In this document: positions 47,650 to 57,769 of the stretch, one piece after another | Numbering within the stretch: position 1 is the stretch's first letter | Layout: each line of letters opens with the position of its first letter | Source: Actinomycetota bacterium | GTDB taxonomy: Bacteria; Actinomycetota; Actinomycetes; S36-B12 | DNA length: 64,000 bases | NCBI GenBank assembly: GCA_030684515.1 | Contig: JAUXVJ010000027.1 | Span: 1-64,000, forward strand | Direction of reading: 5' to 3' | Position numbers and translations under genes: made by a program | The notes under the pieces: generated by a model | What the model saw: the letters and a program-made list of their open reading frames with translations, nothing else | What the model was told of the DNA's origin: nothing | Databases searched by the model: none

Positions 47650-50218
47650 TGCGCAAGGCCGAGCCATCTGCTTCAGTGTCGATCTTCAGCACATCGCCGT
47701 CGTGCACATCTCCGCTCAGGATGAGTTTTGCCAGGTTGTCACCAATGGCTGTCTGCACAAGTCTGCGAAGCGGCCGAGCGCCATAGATCGGATCGAATCC
47801 CTTGTTGACCAGCCAAGCCCTGGCATCGTCAGACAACTGCAGGCTGACCCGACGATCCGCGAGGCGCGACTGCAGAGCGTCGATCTGAATGTCAGCGATG
47901 CGTGTGAGTTGCTCGCGGCCCAAGGGTTCAAAGGTCACCATGGCGTCGAGTCGATTGAGGAACTCAGGCCGGAACTGCTGACGGACCGCTGTGAGCACTT
48001 GCTCGCGACGCACGTCGAATGGAGTATCCAGGTCAACAAGGAATTGACTTCCGAGATTCGACGTGAGCACCAAGATCACATTGCGGAAGTCAACGGTGCG
48101 GCCCTGCCCATCGGTCAACCGTCCGTCATCGAGCACCTGCAGCAGGATGTCGAAGGCCTCTGGGTGAGCCTTCTCGACCTCGTCCAGGAGCACTACTGAA
48201 TAGGGCCGACGTCGCACAGCTTCAGTGAGCTGGCCGCCCTCCTCGTAGCCGACATATCCGGGTGGGGCACCCACTAGGCGAGCGACCGAATGCTTCTCGG
48301 AGTACTCGCTCATGTCGATGCGCACCATTGCGCGCTCGTCATCAAACAGGAAGTCAGCCAAGGCCTTGGCGAGCTCTGTCTTGCCAACGCCGGTTGGCCC
48401 AAGGAACAGGAACGATCCGGTGGGGCGGTTTGGATCCGCGATTCCGGCCCGGGCTCGCCGCACGGCATCGCTCACCTCACGCACAGCCTCCACCTGACCC
48501 ACCACTCGCTTGCCGAGCTCTTCTTCCATCCGCAACAACTTCTTGCTCTCGCCCTCCAGCAGTCGACCTGCAGGGATGCCAGTCCAGCTGGCCACAACTT
48601 CTGCGATGTCATCGGCCGTGACTTCTTCGTTGACCATCGCGAGTCGACCATTGGCTTCTTCACTGGCTCGCGCCAGTTCAGCCTCGAAGTTTGGGATCTC
48701 CGCATACAGAATGCGCGAGGCCTGCTCGAAATCTCCAGCGCGTTGAGCGCGGTCGGCTACCGCCCGCAGATCATCGATCCGCACCTTGATCTCGCCGATG
48801 CGGTCCAGACCGGACTTCTCGGCGTCCCAGCGCGCACGCAGCCCACGCAGCTCCTCATCTTTGTCCGCGATCTCCTGGCGCAACTTGCTCAAGCGCTCGA
48901 CAGAGGCCTGGTCGCTCTCCTTGGCAATCGCCAGCTCCTCCATCCGAAGCCGATCGATCTGGCGCTGCAACACATCGATTTCAACTGGCGAGGAGTCAAT
49001 CTCCATGCGCAGACGAGCGGCAGACTCATCCATCAGGTCAATGGCCTTGTCCGGCAGGAAGCGCGAAGTGATGTATCGATCAGACAGACTCGCGGCTGCG
49101 ACAAGTGCAGAGTCCGAGATCACCACCTTGTGGTGCGCTTCGTACTTCTCCTTGATCCCACGCAGAATTGCAACGGTGTCCTCGACCGAGGGTTCCTTCA
49201 CGAAGACCTGCTGGAAGCGTCGCTCCAGCGCTGCATCCTTCTCGATGTATTGGCGATATTCGTCAAGGGTGGTGGCACCGATCATGCGGAGCTCACCGCG
49301 AGCAAGCATTGGCTTGAGCATGTTGCCGGCATCCATGGCACCTTCGCCACCTGCACCAGCGCCGACGACAGTGTGCAGTTCGTCGATGAAGGTGACGATC
49401 TGTCCGTCAGAGGCCTTGATCTCGTCGAGCACAGCCTTCAATCTCTCTTCGAACTCGCCGCGATATTTCGCGCCCGCGATCATTGCACTGAGATCCAGTG
49501 AGTAGAGAGTCTTGCCCTGCAACGAAGTCGGGACATCGCCTTCGACAATCCGCCTTGCAAGTCCCTCGACAACTGCGGTCTTGCCGACTCCGGGCTCACC
49601 GATGAGCACTGGGTTGTTCTTAGTTCTGCGCGAGAGCACCTGAATTGTGCGACGCACTTCTTCATCGCGACCTATGACGGGGTCGATCTTGCCTTCGCGC
49701 GCGCGTGCAGTCAGATCAATGCCGTACTTCTCCAAGGCCTGAAAGGTCTGTTCGGGATCGGCAGTCGAGACTCGAGCAGTACCACGCACTTGCTGCAGCG
49801 CGTCGATGAGCGCAACGGGGCTTGCGCCACTTGCCGCCAGCCTGTCCGCGACTCCCGGGCCGCCGTCCTTGGCAAGGCCTATCAGCAGGTGTTCAGTGCT
49901 GACGTACTCATCGCCACGCTCCTTGGCTATTTCCTGAGCGGTGTTCAGCACTTTGTAGGTCAGAGTGCTCAGCTGCGGAGACGCAACCGATGCGCCTGTT
50001 GCGCGCGGAAGACTTTGCAGCGCCACCCGAACCTCGGAGGTCAGGGCATTGAAGTCAACACCTGTGGTCTCCAACAGTGCGCTGGCAATGCCCTCGCCCT
50101 GCTGCAGGAGCGAATCGAGCACATGCATGGGTTCCACCTGCGGATTGCCGTTTGCAGCGGCTATGCGCACAGCAGCGCCAAGAGCATCCTGGCTTCTCGT
50201 CGTGAATTGAATATCCAT
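47639..50218 (-). CDS. clpB: ATP-dependent chaperone ClpB
   Basis: 859 aa. It rescues aggregated proteins together with DnaK. N-terminal Clp repeats (about 1-140), AAA1 with GEPGVGKTA, the middle coiled coil (about 410-520, with [12 protein letters not shown]), and AAA2 with [21 protein letters not shown] are in the standard order. It follows hspR by nine bases, so it belongs to the dnaK operon and would be under the same HspR control. Confidence 0.96.
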   Translation of the reverse strand: MDIQFTTRSQDALGAAVRIAAANGNPQVEPMHVLDSLLQQGEGIASALLETTGVDFNALTSEVRVALQSLPRATGASVASPQLSTLTYKVLNTAQEIAKERGDEYVSTEHLLIGLAKDGGPGVADRLAASGASPVALIDALQQVRGTARVSTADPEQTFQALEKYGIDLTARAREGKIDPVIGRDEEVRRTIQVLSRRTKNNPVLIGEPGVGKTAVVEGLARRIVEGDVPTSLQGKTLYSLDLSAMIAGAKYRGEFEERLKAVLDEIKASDGQIVTFIDELHTVVGAGAGGEGAMDAGNMLKPMLARGELRMIGATTLDEYRQYIEKDAALERRFQQVFVKEPSVEDTVAILRGIKEKYEAHHKVVISDSALVAAASLSDRYITSRFLPDKAIDLMDESAARLRMEIDSSPVEIDVLQRQIDRLRMEELAIAKESDQASVERLSKLRQEIADKDEELRGLRARWDAEKSGLDRIGEIKVRIDDLRAVADRAQRAGDFEQASRILYAEIPNFEAELARASEEANGRLAMVNEEVTADDIAEVVASWTGIPAGRLLEGESKKLLRMEEELGKRVVGQVEAVREVSDAVRRARAGIADPNRPTGSFLFLGPTGVGKTELAKALADFLFDDERAMVRIDMSEYSEKHSVARLVGAPPGYVGYEEGGQLTEAVRRRPYSVVLLDEVEKAHPEAFDILLQVLDDGRLTDGQGRTVDFRNVILVLTSNLGSQFLVDLDTPFDVRREQVLTAVRQQFRPEFLNRLDAMVTFEPLGREQLTRIADIQIDALQSRLADRRVSLQLSDDARAWLVNKGFDPIYGARPLRRLVQTAIGDNLAKLILSGDVHDGDVLKIDTEADGSALRITR

Positions 50219-50227
50219 TGCCTGGTC

Positions 50228-50572
50228 CTATCTCTGGCTGCGACGATTCGGTCGCCACACCACCAACGCCGTTGATGACTTCTCGCGGTGAAACTCTCGT
50301 AGTTGACTGCGCAGGAGTTCGATCTCCTCCTGTAACGCAAGGATCCGCCTGATGCCCTCCAGCGAAAGCCCTTCGGCCGAAAGATCGGTGATCTCGCGAA
50401 GCCGCGCGATATCGCGTCCGGAGTACAGGCGATTGCGCCCGCCCACCCGCGTTGGTGACACCAAGCCGAGGCGGTCGTACTGGCGCAGAGTCTGCGGATG
50501 CAGTCCGGCTAGTTGCGCAGCGACGGAGATCGCAAAGACCGGATGGTCATCGGCAATCTGGAAGGGATCCAT
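50228..50572 (-). CDS. hspR: heat-shock repressor HspR (MerR family)
   Basis: 114 aa. An N-terminal MerR HTH (VFAISVAAQLAGLHPQTLRQ, YDRLGLVSPTRVGGRNR) is followed by a coiled coil. HspR represses the dnaK operon by binding HAIR sites and uses DnaK as co-repressor. The ATG at 50572 follows the dnaJ stop by one base; the frame upstream runs inside dnaJ. A HAIR-like site lies upstream of dnaK at 54224-54243. Confidence 0.94.
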   Translation of the reverse strand: MDPFQIADDHPVFAISVAAQLAGLHPQTLRQYDRLGLVSPTRVGGRNRLYSGRDIARLREITDLSAEGLSLEGIRRILALQEEIELLRSQLREFHREKSSTALVVWRPNRRSQR

Positions 50573-50573
50573 C

Positions 50574-51716
50574 TCACTGCCCCGCCAGGTCCATGAGTCC
50601 GCCACGCGGATCAAGGTCAGCAGTGACTTGCGCATAGGACTCCAGAGCCGCCCTTGCCTCATCACTGAGTTTCTGAGGCACGGCCACCTCAACGGTCACC
50701 AGGACATCACCTCTGCTCTTGTCCTTCCGTGCAATGCCCTTGCCTTTCACACGAAAAGTACGACCAGTGGTGGTGCCTGCTGGAATCTTCAGCGTGACGT
50801 TGCCGTCGCGCGGAGTCGGCACGGTGATCTGTGCACCAAGCGCAGCTTCAGCGAACGTGACCGGCACCGTGAATGAAATGTTGTCGCCCTTGCGTGCGAA
50901 GAGTGCATGCGGACTGACGTGCACCTGCACGAACAGATCACCCGCAGGTCCACCTCGTTCGCCAGGTGCACCTTTGCCCGCAACCCGAATGCGTGCACCA
51001 TCCTTTACGCCAGCTGGGATGCGCACCTGAACAGTGCGCGACTTGGTACCGACACCCGAGCCGCGACAATTGGGACACGGATCTTCAATCACTTGACCGC
51101 GGCCTCGACAAGTCGGACAGGTTTCGGCGAAGGCAAAGCCGCCGGCATTTCGAGCCACTTGCCCACTGCCCTGGCAGTCCATGCACGTCCGTGCACTAGT
51201 GCCCGGTCGCGCGCCACTGCCACGACAGGTCTCACAGGCGGCTTCACTGCTCAGTCGCAGTGGAACTGTCACACCGTCAAGTGCATCGTCAAAGGAGAGA
51301 TTGAGATTGCTCTCGAGATCGGCACCCCGACGAGGCTGGGCTGAACGTCCACCCCGACCGCGATTGAAGATGCCGCCCAACAGATCTCCGAAGCCACCAT
51401 CGTTGCCGCCGAACAGATCCTCCATATTGACATTGGAGGTTGCCCCGCGTGGACCGTTGGCGCCTGGCCGAAATCCACCAGACGCAAACGCCGCTCTGGC
51501 CTCGTTGTACTCCGTGCGCTTGTCGACATCAGAGAGAACGTCGTAGGCCTCGGAGACCTCCTTGAACTTCTCCTCTGCCTTGGCATCGCCAGGGTTCTTG
51601 TCAGGGTGAAGTTCGCGAGCCAGCTTGCGGTACTTCTTCTTGATCTCGTCAGGTGTGGCGTCCTTGGCCACGCCCAAAGAGGCATAGAAGTCCTTCTCAA
51701 GCCAATCCTTATTCAC
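50574..51716 (-). CDS. dnaJ: co-chaperone DnaJ
   Basis: 380 aa. J domain with H37-P38-D39, a G/F-rich region (about 90-130), four CxxCxGxG zinc repeats (CETCRGSG, CMDCQGSG, CPTCRGRG, CPNCRGSG) and the C-terminal substrate-binding domains. It delivers clients to DnaK and stimulates its ATPase. GTG start with AGGGAAG upstream, 12 bases after grpE. Confidence 0.96.
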   Translation of the reverse strand: MNKDWLEKDFYASLGVAKDATPDEIKKKYRKLARELHPDKNPGDAKAEEKFKEVSEAYDVLSDVDKRTEYNEARAAFASGGFRPGANGPRGATSNVNMEDLFGGNDGGFGDLLGGIFNRGRGGRSAQPRRGADLESNLNLSFDDALDGVTVPLRLSSEAACETCRGSGARPGTSARTCMDCQGSGQVARNAGGFAFAETCPTCRGRGQVIEDPCPNCRGSGVGTKSRTVQVRIPAGVKDGARIRVAGKGAPGERGGPAGDLFVQVHVSPHALFARKGDNISFTVPVTFAEAALGAQITVPTPRDGNVTLKIPAGTTTGRTFRVKGKGIARKDKSRGDVLVTVEVAVPQKLSDEARAALESYAQVTADLDPRGGLMDLAGQ

Positions 51717-51728
51717 TGAACTTCCCTA

Positions 51729-52286
51729 TCAGTCGGTCCCTGCAACAGCGACCCGAGCTGGGCGCAGAATGCGTCCAGCAAAGCGATATCCGGGTTGGTA
51801 CACCGCGGTGACGGTTGGCTCGGTGACAGCCTCGTCACTGACACTCGTCAACGCTTCGTGCACAGTCGGATCAAAGGGCTCGTTCGCAGCACCGAAGACC
51901 TCCAGCCCGAACTTGGCGCAGGTGCCCTGCAGCGATTCGCCGACGCTCTTGAACGCGCCTTCGAGTTCACCGTGTTCGCGAGCTTGATCGATCGCATCAA
52001 GCACTGGAAGCAGCGCCGCAAACACTGTGCCGATTGCGGTTTCGCGAATGAGCTCGCGATCGCGATCAACTCGTTTGCGGTAGTTGGCGTACTCAGCATG
52101 CACTCGTTGAAGGTCGCTGGTCAGCTCTGCGACCTTGGCCTCGACCTCGCCGAACTCGCCTTCAACGATTCCGCCTTCGTCGGGTGCGCCAACCTCGGAA
52201 GGCTGGCGCACCTCGAAGGTGTCGGGATCGATGCGTCGCTTGTCAGTGATGCGAACGCCGGTGTCCTCAGACTCCTCGTCGCTCAC
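51729..52286 (-). CDS. grpE: nucleotide exchange factor GrpE
   Basis: 185 aa. Acidic N terminus, long coiled coil ([20 protein letters not shown]) and the C-terminal GrpE domain ([27 protein letters not shown]). It releases ADP from DnaK. GTG start overlapping the dnaK stop by four bases (GTGA), so the two are coupled. Confidence 0.96.
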   Translation of the reverse strand: MSDEESEDTGVRITDKRRIDPDTFEVRQPSEVGAPDEGGIVEGEFGEVEAKVAELTSDLQRVHAEYANYRKRVDRDRELIRETAIGTVFAALLPVLDAIDQAREHGELEGAFKSVGESLQGTCAKFGLEVFGAANEPFDPTVHEALTSVSDEAVTEPTVTAVYQPGYRFAGRILRPARVAVAGTD

Positions 52287-54124
52287 TTATTGGCTTCCGT
52301 CTCATCCTCATCGACGATTTCGGCGTCGACGACGTCTTCATCGGCATCAGCAGTCGCTTCAGTGCTGCCCTCAGCTGCACCCTCAGCCGCTGCTGCTTCA
52401 TACATCGCAGCGCCAAGAGCCTGGCTTGCCTGAGCAACCTTGTCAGTTGCCTCGCGCATGGCCGGGAAGTCGTTGGCAGCAATAGCCTTCTTCAACTCGT
52501 CCAGTGGTCCATCGACATTTGAACGGGCATCTGCCGGCAGCTTGTCAGCATTGTCTGCCAGGAACTTCTCGGTCTGGTAGACCAGTGACTCGGCTGTGTT
52601 CAGAACATCTGCCTCTTCACGACGCTGCTTGTCCTCATCGGCGTGTGCCTCTGCGTCGCGCATCATCCGATCGATGTCGTCCTTGCTCAGAGCCGAACCA
52701 CCGGAGATCGTCATCGACTGCTCCTTGCTGGTGGCGCGGTCCTTCGCCGAGACATGCACGATGCCGTTGGCATCAATGTCGAAGGTGACCTCGATCTGCG
52801 GGATGCCCCGAGGTGCTGGCGGCAATCCGGTGAGCTCAAAAGTGCCCAGGCGCTTGTTATAGGCCGCCATCTCGCGCTCACCCTGATAGACCTGGATGAG
52901 AACAGAGGGCTGGTTGTCCTCAGCAGTGGTGAAGGTCTCGGAGCGCTTGGTCGGAATGGTGGTGTTGCGCTCGATCAACTTGGTCATGACTCCACCCTTG
53001 GTCTCGATGCCAAGTGAAAGAGGTGTGACGTCAAGCAGCAGGACATCCTTGACCTCGCCCTTGAGCACGCCTGCCTGCAGCGCGGCACCAATGGCCACGA
53101 CCTCATCCGGGTTGACGCCCTTGTTGGGCTCCTTGCCGGTTTCAGCCTTCACCAGATCGGTGACGGCGGGCATACGGGTTGATCCACCAACGAGCACCAC
53201 CTGATCGATCTTGTCGATCGTGACGCCGGCATCCTTCAGCACTGAGCGGAAAGGAGCCTTGGTGCGCTCGAGCAGATCAGCGGTCAACTGCTCGAACTGT
53301 GAACGCGAGAGGCTCTCTTCGAGGTGGAGAGGTCCGTCAGCGCTCGCAGTGATGTACGGCAGGTTGATCGAAGTGTTGGTTGAACTCGACAGTTCGATCT
53401 TGGCTTTCTCCGCAGCTTCACGAAGACGCTGCATGGCCATCTTGTCCTTGGACAGATCAACACCGTGCGCGTTCTTGAACTGCGTGACGAGGTAGTCAAC
53501 GACCTTGTTGTCCCAGTCGTCGCCGCCAAGGTGGTTGTCACCACTGGTGGCCTTCACTTCGACTACGCCGTCGCCGATTTCAAGGAGAGACACGTCGAAG
53601 GTGCCACCACCGAGGTCGAACACGAGAATTGTCTGCTCGACATCTCCCTTGTCAAGGCCATAGGCCAAGGCAGCTGAAGTCGGCTCGTTGATGATGCGCA
53701 GCACATTGAGGCCGGCGATCTCGCCCGCTTCCTTGGTGGCCTGGCGCTCAGCATCGCTGAAGTAGGCAGGCACGGTGATGACTGCGTCGGTGACGTTCTC
53801 ACCGAGGTAGGCCTCCGCGTCGCGCTTCAACTTCATGAGCGTGCGAGCACTGATCTCCTGTGCCGTGTAGGCCTTGCCGTCGATGTCCACCGTCCACGTG
53901 GTGCCCATATGGCGCTTCACGGAGCGGACAGTGCGATCAACATTGGTGACGGCCTGGCGCTTGGCGACCTCGCCGACCAGTACTTCACCGTTCTTGGCGA
54001 AGGCAACAACGGACGGGGTGGTCCGAGCTCCCTCGGCGTTTGCAATTACGACGGGTTCTCCGCCTTCAAGTACTGAGACGACAGAGTTGGTCGTTCCCAG
54101 GTCAATACCCACTGCACGGGACAT
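52283..54124 (-). CDS. dnaK: chaperone DnaK (Hsp70)
   Basis: 613 aa. [20 protein letters not shown], the phosphate loops [13 protein letters not shown] and [12 protein letters not shown], and a C-terminal acidic Ala-rich tail are standard. The ATG at 54124 has AAGGAG nine bases upstream and matches the family N terminus; a longer frame is not supported. First gene of the operon dnaK-grpE-dnaJ-hspR-clpB, downstream of a HAIR-type operator. Confidence 0.97.
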   Translation of the reverse strand: MSRAVGIDLGTTNSVVSVLEGGEPVVIANAEGARTTPSVVAFAKNGEVLVGEVAKRQAVTNVDRTVRSVKRHMGTTWTVDIDGKAYTAQEISARTLMKLKRDAEAYLGENVTDAVITVPAYFSDAERQATKEAGEIAGLNVLRIINEPTSAALAYGLDKGDVEQTILVFDLGGGTFDVSLLEIGDGVVEVKATSGDNHLGGDDWDNKVVDYLVTQFKNAHGVDLSKDKMAMQRLREAAEKAKIELSSSTNTSINLPYITASADGPLHLEESLSRSQFEQLTADLLERTKAPFRSVLKDAGVTIDKIDQVVLVGGSTRMPAVTDLVKAETGKEPNKGVNPDEVVAIGAALQAGVLKGEVKDVLLLDVTPLSLGIETKGGVMTKLIERNTTIPTKRSETFTTAEDNQPSVLIQVYQGEREMAAYNKRLGTFELTGLPPAPRGIPQIEVTFDIDANGIVHVSAKDRATSKEQSMTISGGSALSKDDIDRMMRDAEAHADEDKQRREEADVLNTAESLVYQTEKFLADNADKLPADARSNVDGPLDELKKAIAANDFPAMREATDKVAQASQALGAAMYEAAAAEGAAEGSTEATADADEDVVDAEIVDEDETEANK

Positions 54125-54223
54125 GGTGTCGTACTCCTTCTGCTGTTCCGGTTGGTGAACCGGGCGGTCGTTGCATCCAGTCTGCGCCACGAATTGCGCT
54201 TTGGCAAGTCAATTAGCACAAGA

Positions 54224-54243
54224 GTTGAGTCATGACGACTCAT
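54224..54243. promoter_or_regulatory. HAIR-like operator for HspR
   Basis: TTGAGT-CATGACG-ACTCA matches the HAIR consensus CTTGAGT-N7-ACTCAAG in 11 of its 14 defined bases, including the 7-base spacer. It lies about 100 bases upstream of dnaK, and hspR is in that operon, so autoregulation is expected. Confidence 0.75.
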
Positions 54244-54325
54244 ATATGTGTAACCGACACACATCAGGGTTCATTCCACTCATGCCCCAGACCGGAGGTG
54301 ATCTGCATCACAGCCAGGGCCCCAG

Positions 54326-54331
54326 TACGGT
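54326..54331 (+). promoter_or_regulatory. possible -10 box for the M23-like protein
   Basis: TACGGT five bases before the ATG at 54337; spacing is at the short limit for a leaderless start. Confidence 0.35.
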
Positions 54332-54336
54332 TCAGC

Positions 54337-55242
54337 ATGCGTCGAAGCCTCCTGCTGGTCCCCCTGGCCATCGCCCTTCTGGGCGGAACCCTGGTGCTGA
54401 CCCCCGCCAGCGCTGCCACCATGCAGGATCGGCCCTGCAGCAAGCCAGGTGCCACCCAGACGGACGGCGATGGCACCCTGACCTGCCAGCGCAACTCCCA
54501 GGGCCGCCTGGTCTGGACGAGGCAACGCGGATCGACGCCAGCGAAGCCGGCGAGCATCCCCTCGATCATCGAGAACTGGGGCTTCGACCTGGCCCCCTAC
54601 AACCCCGCGACCAAGATGGCCGGCGCGATGTCGCTGGCACCGATCGCCTTCCCCCAGGGCTCCTTCATCGAGCAGCCCATCAGCTACTACGGCGCCGGGT
54701 CCAAGCGGCCGCAGGACCCACCCGGCTTCATCGATCCGCAGATGACCTTCTACCTGCCCATCGGAACGACAGTCAAGGCGATCGCCAGCGGCCGGGTGTG
54801 CACCGTCACCAAGCTCCAGAACGGCTACAGCGACGACTACAGCATCGGCATCGCGCCCACGTGCTCGGTCAACACCAACGGGAGCCCGGGCTTCGGCACC
54901 ATCGCCACCTGGGAGCACGAGCACGTCATGTCCCCGCGGGTGAAGATCGGGGACAAGGTCACCGCGGGCCAGCCGATCGCCGTGGTGAGCTACTACAAGC
55001 AGGACAACTGGCTGTACACCTCATCGATGGGCCTCGTTGAGATCGGCATCCTCACCGGCAGCCCGGACGGGCGACCCATGCACCTGTGCCCTGCGCTCTA
55101 CCTCAAGCCATCGGCCAAGGCTCAGATGCTCACACAGCTCGCTGCCGCGGCCAAGGCCTACGAGGCCAACACCGGCAAGGTCCTCTACACGCCTACTGAA
55201 CTGGCCACCGGCTGCATCACGACCAAGCCGTCGATCGAGTAG
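54337..55242 (+). CDS. secreted M23/LytM-like protein with altered active site
   Basis: 301 aa. Signal peptide (about 1-27, ending ASA), a Cys-containing linker, then a beta-barrel resembling the lysostaphin/M23 fold: LPIGTTVKAIASGRV, FGTIATWEHEHVMSPRVK and IGDKVTAGQPIAVV. The first metal motif (HxxxD) expected before GTTV is not present (the segment there is DPQMTFYLP), and the usual H-x-H appears as WEHEH, so hydrolase activity is doubtful. It may bind peptidoglycan or another surface glycan. The gene is noticeably richer in GC at codon ends than its neighbours. Confidence 0.65.
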   Translation: MRRSLLLVPLAIALLGGTLVLTPASAATMQDRPCSKPGATQTDGDGTLTCQRNSQGRLVWTRQRGSTPAKPASIPSIIENWGFDLAPYNPATKMAGAMSLAPIAFPQGSFIEQPISYYGAGSKRPQDPPGFIDPQMTFYLPIGTTVKAIASGRVCTVTKLQNGYSDDYSIGIAPTCSVNTNGSPGFGTIATWEHEHVMSPRVKIGDKVTAGQPIAVVSYYKQDNWLYTSSMGLVEIGILTGSPDGRPMHLCPALYLKPSAKAQMLTQLAAAAKAYEANTGKVLYTPTELATGCITTKPSIE

Positions 55243-55272
55243 GCGCCGCCAGCGAGAGTCAGACTGACGACG

Positions 55273-55848
55273 TCAGACCTCCGTGCGGTGGAAGTTCGCG
55301 TAGGACTTGCTCGGCGTCGGACCGCGCTGACCTTGGTAGCGCGAGCCGTACTTCTCTGAGCCGTAGGGGTGCTGAGCCGGACTGGACAGCCGGAACAAGC
55401 ACAGCTGGCCGATCTTCATGCCCGGGTACAGCACGATCGGCAGGTTCGCGACGTTGGAGAGCTCCAAGGTGACGTGACCTGAGAAGCCCGGATCAATGAA
55501 GCCGGCCGTGGAGTGGGTGAGCAAGCCCAGTCGACCCAGAGAGGACTTGCCCTCAAGCCGCCCGGCGATGTCGTCAGGCAGGCTGACGATCTCGTAGGTC
55601 GAACCGAGCACGAACTCCCCTGGATGCAGGATGAATCCCTCGTCGCCCTCAGGCTCGAGCAGTCGAGTCAACTCAGGCTGTTCCATCCGTGGATCGATGA
55701 CGGAGTATTTGTGATTCTCAAACACTCGGAACCAACGATCCAGCCGAACATCAATGCTTGAGGGCTGGATCATCGCCTCGCTGAATGGCTCAACGGCGAC
55801 GCGTCCGCTCTCCAGCTCGGCACGAATATCTCCATCAGATAGCAGCAT
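55273..55848 (-). CDS. dcd: dCTP deaminase
   Basis: 191 aa, close to the Mycobacterium enzyme. [20 protein letters not shown] with [11 protein letters not shown] is the conserved active-site stretch, and [14 protein letters not shown] and [11 protein letters not shown] support the family. It supplies dUMP/dUTP for thymidylate synthesis; the actinobacterial type can make dUMP directly, but I cannot confirm that from sequence. TAGCCT six bases before the ATG indicates a leaderless start. Confidence 0.94.
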   Translation of the reverse strand: MLLSDGDIRAELESGRVAVEPFSEAMIQPSSIDVRLDRWFRVFENHKYSVIDPRMEQPELTRLLEPEGDEGFILHPGEFVLGSTYEIVSLPDDIAGRLEGKSSLGRLGLLTHSTAGFIDPGFSGHVTLELSNVANLPIVLYPGMKIGQLCLFRLSSPAQHPYGSEKYGSRYQGQRGPTPSKSYANFHRTEV

Positions 55849-55854
55849 GGGGTG

Positions 55855-55860
55855 AGGCTA
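55855..55860 (-). promoter_or_regulatory. -10 box of a leaderless promoter for dcd
   Basis: TAGCCT on the minus strand, six bases before the ATG at 55848. Confidence 0.5.
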
Positions 55861-55961
55861 CCGATCAATGCGCGCCTTGAGAACGATGGTGCTACCGAAT
55901 ACCCGGCGTCTGGGATCAGTTGAGGCGCTAGTTTGTCGAACGCGACAGATTGGGGGCGGAG

Positions 55962-56873
55962 ATGACCTTCGAGACCATGGGACTGGCGGAGCAGGAACTC
56001 CCGCCCACGGTGGACTCCATCGAGATGACAGAGCAGCGCTTCGTGAATGAAGACGGGCTTGAGATCGTCATGAATCAGTACGAGCCCGTTGGCGTGGAGT
56101 CCTCCCTGGTGATGTGGTGTCTGCCTTGCGGCGGGTGCTCTCGCAACTACTTCGACTTCAAGGTCGAAGGTGCCGAAGCTGGCTCATACAGCTTTGCCCG
56201 CTATGTTGCACGACGAGGCATCACGGTGATCACCGCCGACCACATAGGCGTTGGTGACAGCACGCACATCCCTAACAGGCCGGAGCTCACCACAGCGAAC
56301 TTCCTTGCCGACCGCATGCATGAAGCCGTCACCGCATTCAAGGATCGTCCACAGTTTTCCGGCAAGACCTTCGTTGGGGTAGGCCACTCCTTTGGCTCGG
56401 GCATGCTGTTGACACAGCAATACCGTCATCAGGCTTTCAGCGCGCTTGTCGTGCTCGGCTGGAGCAGTATTCAAATCGCTCTGATGTACACCGATGGCCA
56501 GTTCAAGGCCCTTGGAACGCCAGGGGCTCGCGCACGCTCTTCGGAAACCAATCTCGGTTTCAAAGCGCCGCAGGAGTTGATAGATGCCAATAGATCGATA
56601 GCCACAACAGTGGTGCTCCCGGCCGTCCAGCAAGTGGGAGAAGCGGGCTGGTGTGTGCCCGCCTCGAGGAGTGTGCGTGTGCCGGTGTACTTGGGCTTCG
56701 GAGAGTTCGACACCGTACTGGACCTGCAGGCCGAGGTTCAGCTCTACATCGATGCCCCAGAAGTCGTAACGGCTGTACTCCCAGGCTCCTATCACTTCCA
56801 CAACTTGGCCGAGGGCCGGCAGTTGCTCTGGTCGGGCATCATCGACTTCGCCAATCGACAAGTTGCCAGCTAA
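55962..56873 (+). CDS. alpha/beta hydrolase
   Basis: 303 aa. The nucleophile elbow GHSFGSG, the downstream acid in GFGEFDTV and the final His in YHFHNLAEG give a complete Ser-Asp-His triad. The substrate is unknown; the N-terminal ~30 residues before the first strand are acidic. The start is unclear: ATG at 55962 has GGGGGCGGAG directly before it, and a TTG at 55950 is also in frame. No partner gene is evident; the next gene encodes a secreted protein with little overlap in purpose. Confidence 0.75.
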   Translation: MTFETMGLAEQELPPTVDSIEMTEQRFVNEDGLEIVMNQYEPVGVESSLVMWCLPCGGCSRNYFDFKVEGAEAGSYSFARYVARRGITVITADHIGVGDSTHIPNRPELTTANFLADRMHEAVTAFKDRPQFSGKTFVGVGHSFGSGMLLTQQYRHQAFSALVVLGWSSIQIALMYTDGQFKALGTPGARARSSETNLGFKAPQELIDANRSIATTVVLPAVQQVGEAGWCVPASRSVRVPVYLGFGEFDTVLDLQAEVQLYIDAPEVVTAVLPGSYHFHNLAEGRQLLWSGIIDFANRQVAS

Positions 56874-56892
56874 CCCAGCCCAGGAACCTTCC

Positions 56893-57435
56893 TTGACTTT
56901 CAATCGTCGTACTGGAGTGTTCAGCCGGGTGATCAGTGGTGCCGCAATGATCGTTGCGCTCCTTTTTAGCGGGTCGGCAATTGCCACGGCAGTCCCGAGC
57001 ATTCCTTCGAGTTCGTCGAGTGCGGCAAAATTGCCCGCTGAAGTCGCCGGTTTTCGCGCTTCAATGTCAACGCAGCTAGATTCCTACTTCAAGGAATATG
57101 GCGATCGGCTCAGCGCCTCTGAGCGAAGAGAAATGACTGCTTTGCAAAGCCAAGTTGATCGAGCATTGCTCGCACTGCAGGCCAAGACGCTCGTCACGGC
57201 CCGGTTGGCAGCAACGAACGCGCCTGCCCAGAGACAGAAGGCAGCTGCATATGCCGCTGCCCGCGCATTCGACTCAACCTACGATCGCGCGATGGCAGGG
57301 CTCGAAAAAGTTCAACCAATTCTGCAGCCGAAACTGTCGCTGTTCGAAATGCTGAGCGCGAAATCAGATCTGGACCAGCAGCTCTCGAATTTCGTCGACC
57401 TCGGACGCCACATTCATCAACTCGCTGGGAATTAG
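56893..57435 (+). CDS. secreted helical protein of unknown function
   Basis: 180 aa, not recognised. A basic N terminus and hydrophobic helix (about 15-35) form a signal peptide or membrane anchor, followed by a Ser-rich linker and a mostly helical body with heptad-like spacing (LDSYFKEYGDRLSASERREM, LQSQVDRALLALQAK). The TTG at 56893 has AGGA seven bases upstream; an earlier TTG would overlap the hydrolase gene. Lies just before tRNA-Gly. Confidence 0.6.
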   Translation: MTFNRRTGVFSRVISGAAMIVALLFSGSAIATAVPSIPSSSSSAAKLPAEVAGFRASMSTQLDSYFKEYGDRLSASERREMTALQSQVDRALLALQAKTLVTARLAATNAPAQRQKAAAYAAARAFDSTYDRAMAGLEKVQPILQPKLSLFEMLSAKSDLDQQLSNFVDLGRHIHQLAGN

Positions 57436-57580
57436 ACGAGCGCTGGCGCTGCCCAAAGGGCCCCAGATGCGGAGGGGGACAGCTGCTGTTTCCTCACTTG
57501 AACTCCGCTCCTTGAAATGCACCGCCGACAACCTAGACGCGTGCACTCCCGGTACGCTCAATTCCGCACAACTGTGTCCG

Positions 57581-57654
57581 GCGGGTGTAGTTCAATGGCA
57601 GAACATCAGCTTCCCAAGCTGACAGTGCGGGTTCGATTCCCGTCACCCGCTCCA
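57581..57654 (+). tRNA. tRNA-Gly (anticodon CCC)
   Basis: A full cloverleaf: acceptor GCGGGTG paired with CACCCGC, D arm GTTC/GAAC, anticodon stem TCAGC/GCTGA around the loop TTCCCAA (anticodon CCC), and T arm around TTCGATT. The discriminator base is T (57651), followed by an encoded CCA (57652-57654). The 3' end is the likely attachment site of the element to its right. Confidence 0.95.
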
Positions 57655-57737
57655 CCGAATTCCCTTATATTTCAACGATTTTTCACATCTCTGGCCGATT
57701 CTCACATTCCGTATTTGACCGTGATTTACCGTCCGCT

Positions 57738-57767
57738 GTCCCACGTTGGTCCCACGCTCGTCCCACG
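57738..57767. repeat. three direct repeats GTCCCACG at 11-bp period
   Basis: GTCCCACG at 57738-57745, 57749-57756 and 57760-57767, exactly 11 bases apart, about 85 bases from the tRNA 3' end; an inverted copy lies at 57811-57818 inside the next gene. One helical turn spacing suggests binding of several protein copies, such as arm sites of an integrase or excisionase. Confidence 0.65.
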
Positions 57768-57769
57768 AA

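Noticed and set aside
48290-49501. Long plus-strand open frame (about 400 codons) opposite clpB
   Set aside because: Shadow of clpB; its composition follows the codon pattern of the opposite strand.
54224-54243. Considered as a terminator
   Set aside because: Arms are only 5-6 bp with a 7-base spacer and match the HAIR operator; no T-run.
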